Positions 8,769-17,112 of a DNA stretch of 64,000 nt are shown here, piece by piece. Origin of the DNA: Thermotoga sp. SG1 (lineage in GTDB: Bacteria > Thermotogota > Thermotogae > Thermotogales > Thermotogaceae). Numbering within the stretch: the stretch's first letter is position 1; every line of letters begins with the position of its first letter. The stretch lies in assembly GCF_002865985.1 (NCBI RefSeq), contig NZ_LNDD01000003.1:1-64000 (forward strand), in the 5' to 3' direction. Under the pieces are notes generated by a model. That model made no database searches, was not told where the DNA came from, and was given only the letters and a program-made list of their open reading frames with translations. The position numbers and the translations under genes are program-made.

Positions 8769-10109
8769 ATGCTGGAGAAGGCAAAAAGAGTTGAAGAAGA
8801 AATTTTGAATCACGTGAAGGAACCAGAAATTCCAGACCGAGTGGTTGAAATCACCGAGTTTGGAGCAATCGGTGACGGAAAGGCCGACTGTACTGAGAGT
8901 TTCAGAAAAGCCATAGAATTCCTCTCAGAACAGGGTGGAGGAAGACTCGTGGTTCCCCACGGGGTGTTTCTGACAGGGCCCATTCACCTGAAAAGCAACA
9001 TAGAGCTTCATGTTCTGGGGACGATAAAGTTCATCTCGGATCCGAAAAGATATCTTCCCGTTGTTCTGACACGGTTTGAAGGGATAGAATTGTACAACTA
9101 CTCTCCATTGATTTACGCTCTGGACTGTGAAAACGTTGCGATCACCGGAAGTGGTGTGCTGGATGGTTCTGCAGACAACGAACACTGGTGGCCATGGAAG
9201 GGAAAAAAAGAATTTGGCTGGAAGGAAGGAACTCCCAGTCAAAATGAAGATGTGAAAAAGTTGAAAGAGATGGCAGAAAAAGGAACTCCCGTTGAAGAGA
9301 GGATCTTTGGTGAAGGACATTACCTGAGACCGAGTTTCATCCAGTTTTACAGGTGCAGAAACGTTCTGATGAAGGGTGTAAAAGTCGTCAACTCTCCTAT
9401 GTGGTGTGTACATCCGGTTCTTTCTGAGAATGTGATCATCAGAGGCATAGAGATTTCGAGCACGGGCCCGAACAACGATGGGATCGATCCCGAATCCTGT
9501 AGGTACGTGCTCATAGAGAACTGCAGATTCGATACGGGAGACGACTCTGTGGTCATCAAGTCCGGAAGAGATGCGGATGGAAGGCGTATAAACGTCCCAT
9601 CAGAGTATATCCTTGTTCGAAACAACATCGTACTGAGTCAGGCAAGTCATGGAGGTCTGGTCATAGGAAGCGAGATGTCCGGTGGAGTGAAAAACGTGGT
9701 GGCAAGAAACAACGTTTACATGAACGTGGAAAGAGCACTCAGATTGAAAACAAACTCCAGACGTGGTGGATACATGGAAAACATCTTTTTTGTTGATAAC
9801 GTGGTGATAGACGTTTCAGAGGAAGTGATCAGGATAAACCTCAGGTACGACAACGAAGAGGGTGAGTATCCCCCTGTTGTCAGGAACGTTTTTGTGAAGA
9901 ATTTAAAAGCGACCGGTGGAAAGTACGCGATTCGTGTGGAAGGACTGGAGAACGACTTTGTAAAAGACGTTATGATATCTGATACTATAATAGAGGGAGC
10001 AAAGATTTCTGTTCTTCTGGAATTCGGGCAGATAGGCATGGAAAACGTAACCATAAACGGATCACGGTTCGAAAAACTCTATCTGGAAGGAAAGGCACTG
10101 TTGAAATGA
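8769..10109 (+). CDS. pelB: Exo-poly-alpha-D-galacturonosidase, glycoside hydrolase family 28
   Basis: Releases galacturonate from oligogalacturonides, probably in the cytoplasm since no signal peptide is present. GH28 catalytic blocks are clear: NNDGIDPES, DTGDDSVVIKSG, SHGGLVIGSE and the RLKTN substrate-binding motif, on a beta-helix. The ATG at 8769 (446 residues) is preferred over 8763 because GGAGG (8757-8761) is one base from 8763 and seven from 8769. Very similar to the characterised T. maritima exo-enzyme as I recall it. It turns imported oligomers into monomer for the downstream uronate genes. Confidence 0.95.
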   Translation: MLEKAKRVEEEILNHVKEPEIPDRVVEITEFGAIGDGKADCTESFRKAIEFLSEQGGGRLVVPHGVFLTGPIHLKSNIELHVLGTIKFISDPKRYLPVVLTRFEGIELYNYSPLIYALDCENVAITGSGVLDGSADNEHWWPWKGKKEFGWKEGTPSQNEDVKKLKEMAEKGTPVEERIFGEGHYLRPSFIQFYRCRNVLMKGVKVVNSPMWCVHPVLSENVIIRGIEISSTGPNNDGIDPESCRYVLIENCRFDTGDDSVVIKSGRDADGRRINVPSEYILVRNNIVLSQASHGGLVIGSEMSGGVKNVVARNNVYMNVERALRLKTNSRRGGYMENIFFVDNVVIDVSEEVIRINLRYDNEEGEYPPVVRNVFVKNLKATGGKYAIRVEGLENDFVKDVMISDTIIEGAKISVLLEFGQIGMENVTINGSRFEKLYLEGKALLK

Positions 10110-10125
10110 AATGGAGGTGGTACCT

Positions 10126-11535
10126 GTGAAATCCAGTATTGGCCTTATAGGTCTTGCAGTGATGGGACAGAATCTTGCCTTAAACATCGCAAGAAAAGGT
10201 TATAAAGTCTCTGTCTTCAACAGAACAGCCCAGAGAACAGAAGAGTTCGTGAAAAATCATGTGAAGGACGAAGAAATAGAGCCTCACTACGACATAAAAG
10301 AGTTTGTAGAATCCCTTGAGAGGCCAAGAAAGATCATTCTGATGGTGAAAGCAGGAAAACCCGTCGACGATACTATTTCCCAGCTTCTTTCTTATCTTGA
10401 ACCGGGAGATCTGATTGTAGATGGTGGGAATTCACATTATCTGGACACAGAAAGACGCTTTAAAGATCTCACAGAGAAAGGATTTCTTTTTCTTGGAATG
10501 GGTGTTTCGGGTGGTGAATATGGAGCCCTCCATGGGCCTTCTCTCATGCCTGGTGGAAGTAAAGAAGCGTACAGCCTGGTCGAAGATATTCTCCTGAAGA
10601 TCGCTGCAAAGACGGAAGATGGTCCCTGCTGCACCTACGTTGGGGAAAGATCCGCCGGGCACTTCGTGAAGATGGTTCACAACGGAATAGAATATGCCAT
10701 CATGCAGGCGATAGCAGAGATATATCACATCATGAGAGATGTCCTGAACCTTTCCGCCGATGAGATGGCCAGTATCTTCAAAGAGTGGAACTCTGGAGAA
10801 CTCAATTCCTTCCTTGTGGAGATCACCTACAAGATCCTGAAAAGAAAAGATGAAGAAACAGGAAAACCGATGGTCGATGTGATACTGGACAGGGCAGAAC
10901 AAAAGGGAACTGGAAAATGGACTTCTCAGGCAGCCCTGGATCTTGGAATTCCCACTCCCTCCATAAACATGGCGGTGGTTGAAAGGGTGATTTCCCACTT
11001 CAAAGAGGAAAGAACAAGACTTTCAAAACTGTATAATAAGAGAAGAAGAGTTCTTCAAAAAAGCAAGGAATTTCTGAAAGATCTCAGAGACTCTCTCTTT
11101 TTTGCCATGCTTACAGCCTTTTCTCAGGGTATGTGGTTGATCTCAGAAGCGTCAAAGGAGTTCAACTACAACGTGGACCTTTCTGAAGTACTCAGAATAT
11201 GGAAAGGAGGATGTATCATAAGAGCGAAGTTGATAGACACGCTGAGAAGGTACATATCGGACGAGAATGCATATTTGCTGGAAAACGAGGAAGTAATCTC
11301 TTTGTTGAAGGAACGAATAGATTCTCTGAAAAATGTCTTGAAGGTGTCCATAGAAAATGAAATTCCTGTTCCCGTTTTGAGTTCTGCTTACAGCTACTTC
11401 GTGAGTCTAACGGAGGAAAGGCTCCCAGCGAATCTCATTCAGGCTCAAAGGGATTTCTTCGGAGCACACACGTTTGAGAGAGTGGATAAAGATGGTGTGT
11501 TCCACATCAACTGGGAGGAAGGAGAGATAGAATGA
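10126..11535 (+). CDS. gnd: 6-phosphogluconate dehydrogenase, decarboxylating
   Basis: Oxidises 6-phosphogluconate to ribulose 5-phosphate and CO2 with NADP(H). It starts at GTG 10126 behind GGAGGTGG (10113-10120), giving the usual 469 residues. The Rossmann motif GLAVMGQNLALNIA is followed by the NADP-type NRT signature, LIVDGGNSHY, GVSGGEYGALHGPSLMPGG, the catalytic Lys/Asn segment GHFVKMVHNGIEY and the C-terminal QAQRDFFGAHTFER. It sits with gluconate kinase in one operon, so gluconate enters the pentose phosphate pathway directly. Confidence 0.97.
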   Translation: MKSSIGLIGLAVMGQNLALNIARKGYKVSVFNRTAQRTEEFVKNHVKDEEIEPHYDIKEFVESLERPRKIILMVKAGKPVDDTISQLLSYLEPGDLIVDGGNSHYLDTERRFKDLTEKGFLFLGMGVSGGEYGALHGPSLMPGGSKEAYSLVEDILLKIAAKTEDGPCCTYVGERSAGHFVKMVHNGIEYAIMQAIAEIYHIMRDVLNLSADEMASIFKEWNSGELNSFLVEITYKILKRKDEETGKPMVDVILDRAEQKGTGKWTSQAALDLGIPTPSINMAVVERVISHFKEERTRLSKLYNKRRRVLQKSKEFLKDLRDSLFFAMLTAFSQGMWLISEASKEFNYNVDLSEVLRIWKGGCIIRAKLIDTLRRYISDENAYLLENEEVISLLKERIDSLKNVLKVSIENEIPVPVLSSAYSYFVSLTEERLPANLIQAQRDFFGAHTFERVDKDGVFHINWEEGEIE

Positions 11536-12176
11536 AAAAGATCGAAGTAGACCTTGTGAGAACGAAGGTCTACAGTCTTCTCAAAGAGATGATACTGAAC
11601 CATGAGTTGAAACTCGGAGAAAAACTCAACGTGAGAGAACTCTCTGAGAAACTGGGAATCAGTTTCACACCGGTGAGGGATGCACTCCTTCAACTTGCAA
11701 CGGAAGGTCTTGTGAAGGTGGTGCCGAGGGTTGGTTTCTTTGTTACCGACGTTGACGAGAAATTCATAAGAGAGACGATAGAGACAAGGATCATGATGGA
11801 GGTTTTCTGTCTTGAGAACTACTTCGAAAGAATCGCTTCCTCTGAGGAACTCTTGAAGATAAAAGAAGAGATAGAAAACGTTGAAAGCAGTCTGAAAAGG
11901 GACCTGTTCGACGATTCCGATGAAAGACTTCACAAACTCTTCATTAAAGCCTCCGGGAACGATCTCATCATTTCTCTTTACGAAAAAATATGGGACCGCA
12001 TCGATCTAGTAAGACACCTGAACGAAAGGTACATCGTCTCAAATAGAGAACACAAAGAACTCATAGAGAGTATCCTGCGTGGTGACAAAGAAGAAGCAGT
12101 TGAGAAACTGAAGGAGCATCTGAGAAACGTGGAGGAGGAGACGATAAGAAATCTGTACACGTACGAGAAGGGGTGA
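11532..12176 (+). CDS. GntR-family regulator with FCD ligand domain (UxaR-type)
   Basis: Local transcription regulator of 214 residues, probably a repressor released by a uronate or sugar-acid intermediate. The N-terminal winged helix (residues about 8-75) contains LNVRELSEKLGISFTPVRDA. The C-terminal all-helical FCD domain keeps its metal-site pattern of Asp and His residues (DDSDERLH, VRHL, REHKEL, KEHLRN). It overlaps gnd by ATGA and lies inside the operon it likely controls. The inverted-repeat sites at 4864, 5041 and 7631 are its probable targets (inference). Confidence 0.92.
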   Translation: MKKIEVDLVRTKVYSLLKEMILNHELKLGEKLNVRELSEKLGISFTPVRDALLQLATEGLVKVVPRVGFFVTDVDEKFIRETIETRIMMEVFCLENYFERIASSEELLKIKEEIENVESSLKRDLFDDSDERLHKLFIKASGNDLIISLYEKIWDRIDLVRHLNERYIVSNREHKELIESILRGDKEEAVEKLKEHLRNVEEETIRNLYTYEKG

Positions 12177-12180
12177 GGGT

Positions 12181-13629
12181 ATGTCTTTGAAGGTGTTCAA
12201 AGATCATTTTGGAAGAGGATATGAAGTTTACGAAGGTTCTTATAGAGAAAAAGAAGGATTCTCCTTCTTTCTGGTAAAAGGAGAAGAAGGGAAAGTATTG
12301 GTAATCTCAGGTGAAAAGGTACCGGAAGGTGCTTCGTTCTTCAAAAAGCATCATGTGGATGAAAAGACGTTTTTCTTCTGTGAGAAGAGCCACGAAAATC
12401 TGGAGATCCTGAGAAAACACTTTCCCGATCTGAAACCCACCCGAGCAGGATTGAGGGCGTCCTTTGGAACCGGTGACAGGCTCGGAATCACTACACCTGC
12501 CCATGTGAGGGCACTGAGAGGTTCTGGTCTGTTTCCTGTTTTTGCCCAGCAGTCTGTGAGAGAAAATGAAAGAACAGGAAGAACCTGGAGAGATGTACTC
12601 GATGACGCAACCTGGGGAGTGTTCCAGGAGGGGTACACAGAAGGATTTGGAGCGGATGCAGACCATGTGAAAAATCCTGAAGATCTTGTCGCAGCAGCAA
12701 AAGAAGGCTTTTCCATGTTCACGATCGATCCTTCGGATCACGTGAGGAACCTTTCAAAACTCAGTGAAAGAGAAAAGAACGAGATGTTCGAGGAAATACT
12801 GAAAAAAGAGCGCATAGACAGGATTTACCTTGGGAAGAGGTACACCATCCTTGGTGAAAGACTGGAGTTCGACGAGAAAAGTCTGAGGGATGCTGCCCTG
12901 GTGTACTACGATGCGATCACCCACGTGGATATGATGTATCAAATTTTGAAAGAGGAGATCTCGGACTTCGATTTTGAGGTTTCCGTTGACGAGACAGAAA
13001 CACCTACCAGTCCGCTGTTTCACATATTCGTTGTGGAAGAACTCAGAAGACGGGGTGTGGAATTCACCAACCTCGCTTTGAGGTTCATCGGTGAGTGGGA
13101 AAAAGGTATCGATTACAAAGGAGATCTCGGCTTGTTCGAGAAGGAAATCAAAATGCACGCTGAAATTTCGAGGATGTTCGAGGGCTACAAGTTGTCTTTA
13201 CACTCCGGAAGCGACAAGTTCTCCGTGTATCCAGCCTTCTCTTCTGCGACGGACGGTCTTTTCCATGTGAAGACGGCGGGAACGAGCTATCTTGAGGCGA
13301 TAAAGGTGATCTCGATGGTCAGCCCTGCTCTCTTTCGTGAAATCTACAGATGTGCCCTCGAGCACTTTGAAGAGGACAGAAAGTCCTATCACATATCCGC
13401 CGATCTTTCAAAAGTTCCGGATGTGGAGAAGGTGGAGGATGAAGACCTGCCAGCGCTTTTTGAGGACACCAACGTGAGACAGCTGATTCACGTCACCTAC
13501 GGTTCTGTCCTCAAAGATAAATCCCTGAAGGAAAGGATATTCGAAGCCCTCGATCGAAACGAAAAACTCTTCTACGAAACGGTAGAAAGTCACATAAAAA
13601 GGCACGTGGATCTTTTGAGGGGTGATTGA
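12181..13629 (+). CDS. uxaE: Tagaturonate-fructuronate epimerase
   Basis: Converts D-tagaturonate to D-fructuronate, joining galacturonate and glucuronate catabolism. The 482-residue protein matches the UxaE family described in Thermotoga, by recollection of sequence and of the same gene order. Polar conserved blocks include GADADHVKNPEDL, DETETPTSP, FIGEWEKGIDYKGD and LSLHSGSDKFSVYP, which probably supply metal and substrate ligands. The ATG has a GGGGTGAGGG ribosome site 4 bases after the regulator stop. No uronate isomerase (UxaC) lies in the window. Confidence 0.88.
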   Translation: MSLKVFKDHFGRGYEVYEGSYREKEGFSFFLVKGEEGKVLVISGEKVPEGASFFKKHHVDEKTFFFCEKSHENLEILRKHFPDLKPTRAGLRASFGTGDRLGITTPAHVRALRGSGLFPVFAQQSVRENERTGRTWRDVLDDATWGVFQEGYTEGFGADADHVKNPEDLVAAAKEGFSMFTIDPSDHVRNLSKLSEREKNEMFEEILKKERIDRIYLGKRYTILGERLEFDEKSLRDAALVYYDAITHVDMMYQILKEEISDFDFEVSVDETETPTSPLFHIFVVEELRRRGVEFTNLALRFIGEWEKGIDYKGDLGLFEKEIKMHAEISRMFEGYKLSLHSGSDKFSVYPAFSSATDGLFHVKTAGTSYLEAIKVISMVSPALFREIYRCALEHFEEDRKSYHISADLSKVPDVEKVEDEDLPALFEDTNVRQLIHVTYGSVLKDKSLKERIFEALDRNEKLFYETVESHIKRHVDLLRGD

Positions 13630-13630
13630 G

Positions 13631-14389
13631 GTGTTCGATCTCAAGGGAAGGGTTGCCCTTGTGACTGGCGGTTCTCGGGGTCTTGGATTTGGTATCGCTC
13701 AGGGACTGGCAGAGGCCGGTTGCTCGGTGATCGTTGCAAGCAGAAACTTTTCAGAAGCCTCAGAAGCAGCACAGAGACTGAAGAGGGATTACGAAGTAGA
13801 GGCGATGCCCCTCCGGTGCGACGTGTCAAATTACGAAGAAGTGAAAAACCTGATGAATACCATTGAAAAAGAGTTAGGAAAACTCGATGTGGTGGTCAAC
13901 GCGGCGGGAATAAACAGAAGACACCCGGCGGAGGAGTTTCCCATAGATGAGTTCAGACAGGTGATAGAGGTGAACCTTTTTGGAACCTATTATGTGTGCA
14001 GAGAGGCCTTTCGGCTCCTCAGAAAATCCGATAATCCTTCGATCATAAACATTGGATCCCTCACCGTTGAAGAGGTCACAATGCCAAACATCGCTGCGTA
14101 CGCTGCATCGAAGGGAGGAGTCGCCTCTCTAACGAAGGCCCTGGCGAAAGAGTGGGGAAAGTACGGTATCCGGGTGAACGCCATCGCCCCTGGCTGGTAC
14201 AGAACAAAGATGACAGAGGCGGTCTTCAGCGATCCCGAGAAACTGGACTACATGCTGAGGAGAATTCCTCTCGGCAGAACGGGTGTTCCGGAGGATCTGA
14301 AAGGAGTGGCCGTTTTTCTTGCTTCCGAAGAGGCGCGGTATGTGACGGGACAGATCATCTTCGTGGACGGTGGATGGACCGCAAATTGA
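13631..14389 (+). CDS. Short-chain dehydrogenase/reductase, gluconate 5-dehydrogenase-like
   Basis: Cytoplasmic NAD(P)-dependent oxidoreductase of 252 residues. Family marks: TGGSRGLGFGIA cofactor loop, NAAG, catalytic Ser in NIGSLT, YAASK, and a VTGQIIFVDGG end. I use the GTG at 13631 because GAGGGGTGAT (13617-13626) spaces correctly; the GTG at 13622 is inside that site. Closest in feel to gluconate 5-dehydrogenase or 2-deoxygluconate 3-dehydrogenase. Between uxaE and a sugar-acid epimerase, reduction of fructuronate to mannonate is plausible, but the substrate cannot be read from sequence. Confidence 0.9.
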   Translation: MFDLKGRVALVTGGSRGLGFGIAQGLAEAGCSVIVASRNFSEASEAAQRLKRDYEVEAMPLRCDVSNYEEVKNLMNTIEKELGKLDVVVNAAGINRRHPAEEFPIDEFRQVIEVNLFGTYYVCREAFRLLRKSDNPSIINIGSLTVEEVTMPNIAAYAASKGGVASLTKALAKEWGKYGIRVNAIAPGWYRTKMTEAVFSDPEKLDYMLRRIPLGRTGVPEDLKGVAVFLASEEARYVTGQIIFVDGGWTAN

Positions 14390-14401
14390 AGGAGTGAGAG
14401 C

Positions 14402-15685
14402 ATGACGGTGTATCTGGAAGGAAATCCACTGACCGAGGAAAAGATAAAGGAAGGCCTTGCAAAACTTGTGAGCGACCTTGGAAGGGCGAAAAAGGCCCTG
14501 GTTGTTCACACGGATTATACCCGTGTGGATTTCACCCATCTGATCGCAAAAAATCTCTACAGGTTCCTCCTGGAGAAGGGTTTAGAAGAATTCCATACGC
14601 TCAACGCGAGTGGTACGCACAGGGCGATGAAGGTGGAAGAGTTTGAAAAGAAACTGGGTATCTCAAGAGACGAAAAAGGAGTGTTTTTCCACAACCACGA
14701 GTTCTTCAATCCAGAAGCCCTGGCGTTTGTTGGAACGCTTCCTTCCGATTTTGTCTCCGAGATGACAGAAGGGGATCTGGAAGAGGAGATACCGATAAAA
14801 GTGAACAGAATGCTCTTTGAGGATTTCGATGCGATCTTTTTCATAAACGGCACCGTCCCTCACGAATCAACGGGATTTTCGGGAGGGTTGAAGATCGTCA
14901 TTCCTGGTGTTGCCAGTACGGAGGTGGTGGATACCTTCCACTGGGCGGCGGTACTCATGGGTATTCCAAAGCTCATAGGTACGGTGGATAACCCCGCGCG
15001 GAAGATCATAAACAGGGCGTCGGAGATGATCTTCCAGAAGATCAAAGCAAGATCCTTCACCCTGAACATGGTGTACGAGGAAGAAGAAGAGGTGATTCCA
15101 AGAGCGCTCTACATAGACGAGGGATTCGAGGGTTTTCTGAGGGCGTACGAGAAAGCGTGTGAACTCAGCGCTCAACTCCACGTGAAATACATAGACAGGC
15201 CCCTCAAAAGAGCCGTTCAGGTTATAGGAGAAGAATACGACGAGGTCTGGACCGCCGGAAAGGGTTCTTATAAACTCCAAAGGCCCGGTGTGATGGCAAA
15301 GGGAGGCCAGATAATCATTTACGCACCTCATATAAAGAGATTTCACTCCAATCCTCAGATGGACAGATGGATCAGGGAGATAGGATATCACTGCAAAGAC
15401 TACGTGAAGTGGTATCTGAAAAAGCATCCTGACTTCAACAAAAACGTTGCAGCTCACGTGATCAACGTGAGGGGAGCAGGAACGTTCGATCCAGAAACAG
15501 GAAAGGAGGAGTTCGAGTTCGATGTGATTCTGGCTACCTCCATTCCCGAAGATGCATGCAAGGCGGTGAACCTGGGCTACATGGACCCCTTGAAGATAAG
15601 GAAAGAAGATTTCATGAACGAGGATTCCCTCTGGATAGTTCCCGGTGGAAAATATCTCTACGATCTGAGGGAGAGGAGAAGATGA
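14402..15685 (+). CDS. LarA-family nickel-pincer racemase/epimerase, probable sugar-acid 2-epimerase
   Basis: A 427-residue lactate racemase homologue. The nickel-pincer nucleotide ligands are present with lactate-racemase spacing: Lys164 (SGGLK, the thioamide attachment residue) lies 10 residues after His154 and 16 before His180. A candidate second acid/base His99 is in NHE, and DYTR and SGTHR match N-terminal family motifs. The family epimerises the alpha carbon of 2-hydroxy acids, and a gluconate 2-epimerase subgroup has been reported. Position next to uxaE, gluconate kinase and gnd points to mannonate/gluconate interconversion (inference). It overlaps gntK by ATGA. The cofactor genes larB, larC and larE are not in the window. 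Confidence 0.85.
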   Translation: MTVYLEGNPLTEEKIKEGLAKLVSDLGRAKKALVVHTDYTRVDFTHLIAKNLYRFLLEKGLEEFHTLNASGTHRAMKVEEFEKKLGISRDEKGVFFHNHEFFNPEALAFVGTLPSDFVSEMTEGDLEEEIPIKVNRMLFEDFDAIFFINGTVPHESTGFSGGLKIVIPGVASTEVVDTFHWAAVLMGIPKLIGTVDNPARKIINRASEMIFQKIKARSFTLNMVYEEEEEVIPRALYIDEGFEGFLRAYEKACELSAQLHVKYIDRPLKRAVQVIGEEYDEVWTAGKGSYKLQRPGVMAKGGQIIIYAPHIKRFHSNPQMDRWIREIGYHCKDYVKWYLKKHPDFNKNVAAHVINVRGAGTFDPETGKEEFEFDVILATSIPEDACKAVNLGYMDPLKIRKEDFMNEDSLWIVPGGKYLYDLRERRR

Positions 15686-17112
15686 TAGCGGCCATAGACA
15701 TTGGAACAGAGAGCGCTCGTTTGATGTTCAAAACTGACGGTGAGTGGAAAGTCCTGAAAAAGTCCTACAGGATCTTTTTCCCATCTCTCGAAGCGGTGGA
15801 GCAGGATCCAGAGGAAATCTTGGCAGCCGTCTATGACCTTTTGAAGCAGATTCCAAAAAAGGAAGATGTTCTGTACGTTGGAATGAGTTCTGTGTTTCAC
15901 AGTATAGTGGGTCTCGATGAAGATTTCAACCCGGTAACGCCCCTTCTCAACTGGGCGGATAGGAGGTCCTATCACGAAAAGGAAGAACTCGAAAAGAAAT
16001 ACGGGACCAGGTTCTTCTACGAAAGAACGGCCTGCCCGCTTCATCCGATGTACTGGCCTTCGAAGATCCTATGGATGAAGAAGAACTCAGATTCAAAGAA
16101 GTTCTGTTCCATAAAGGCCTTCATAGTCAACAAACTGACGGGAGAGTTCGTGGAGGAGCTTTCCCTTGCTTCCGGAACTGGAATGATAAACATCCACTCC
16201 CTCGAGTGGGACGACGAAATCCTTGAGATCGTGGGGGTGAAGAAAGAAAACCTGCCAGAACTCATGTCACCCTACACTCAGTTGAAAGCGAAAGAAGATG
16301 TAGCGAAAGAACTCGGTTTCAAGGAAGTCTATCTGGTCCTCGGTGGAGGAGACGGAGTAATGACGAACGTTGGACTGAACGCTATGAGTCCAGATTCTGC
16401 CACCGTAACGATCGGAACAAGCGGTGCGTTTCGTGTGGTTCTGAACAGATCCGTGATAGATCGGGAAGGCATCTCCACGTGGTGCTATCTGATCGATGAG
16501 AAAAACTATGTTCTTGGTGGTGCGATAAACAACGGCGGAATCGTGCTGATGTGGCTGAAAGATGTTATGAAGTTCGACAGTTACGACGAGATCATAGAGG
16601 AGGCAAAGAAGTCTTCGATCGGGGCAAGCGGTCTTGTTTTCCTTCCCTTCCTCAACGGTGAAAGGGCACCACACTGGAGAGAAAGGTACAGGGGTGTTCT
16701 GGTGGGACTTGCTTCATCTCACAGAAGAAGCGATATCGCCAGGGCGGCGCTTGAGGGGATCTGTTTCAGAATAAAAGACATATACAACGCGGTGAAGAGG
16801 GTGGGGAATGTGGATCCTGTTCGGATCGTTGCAACGGGAGGCTTCACCAGTTCGCCTTACTGGGTTCAGCTCCTTGCGGATGTTCTGGGAAAGGATATCG
16901 CGGTCACAAACGTGGAGAATCCTTCCGCCTTCGGTGCCTATGTAATGGCGCTGAAGTCTCTTGGAGAGAGCGTAGAAGAATTCCTTGAAAAGGAAGTACG
17001 TGTGGAGCAGGTTTTTCGCTGTGATCCCGAAAGAAACGAAAAATACGAAAAACTCTACGATGATTACAGACTTCTCTACGAAAAACTTGTGGACTATTTC
17101 TACAGGGAGTAA
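15682..17112 (+). CDS. gntK: FGGY-family gluconate kinase
   Basis: Phosphorylates gluconate with ATP to 6-phosphogluconate, the substrate of Gnd in the same operon. It has 476 residues in the two-domain FGGY fold: phosphate loop IDIGTESARL, second-domain TIGTSGAF, LNGERAPHW and VATGGFTSSPYWVQLLADV. The ATG at 15682 lies within ATGA with the preceding stop and has a GGAGAGGAG ribosome site. It is the last gene of the operon; its end overlaps the convergent aspartase gene by 13 bases, with no terminator between. Other sugar-acid or sugar substrates cannot be excluded by sequence. Confidence 0.9.
   Translation: MIAAIDIGTESARLMFKTDGEWKVLKKSYRIFFPSLEAVEQDPEEILAAVYDLLKQIPKKEDVLYVGMSSVFHSIVGLDEDFNPVTPLLNWADRRSYHEKEELEKKYGTRFFYERTACPLHPMYWPSKILWMKKNSDSKKFCSIKAFIVNKLTGEFVEELSLASGTGMINIHSLEWDDEILEIVGVKKENLPELMSPYTQLKAKEDVAKELGFKEVYLVLGGGDGVMTNVGLNAMSPDSATVTIGTSGAFRVVLNRSVIDREGISTWCYLIDEKNYVLGGAINNGGIVLMWLKDVMKFDSYDEIIEEAKKSSIGASGLVFLPFLNGERAPHWRERYRGVLVGLASSHRRSDIARAALEGICFRIKDIYNAVKRVGNVDPVRIVATGGFTSSPYWVQLLADVLGKDIAVTNVENPSAFGAYVMALKSLGESVEEFLEKEVRVEQVFRCDPERNEKYEKLYDDYRLLYEKLVDYFYRE

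Noticed and set aside
17100-17112. Terminator between the convergent gntK and aspartase genes
   Set aside because: The genes overlap by 13 bases and no hairpin with a T-run is visible at the junction.
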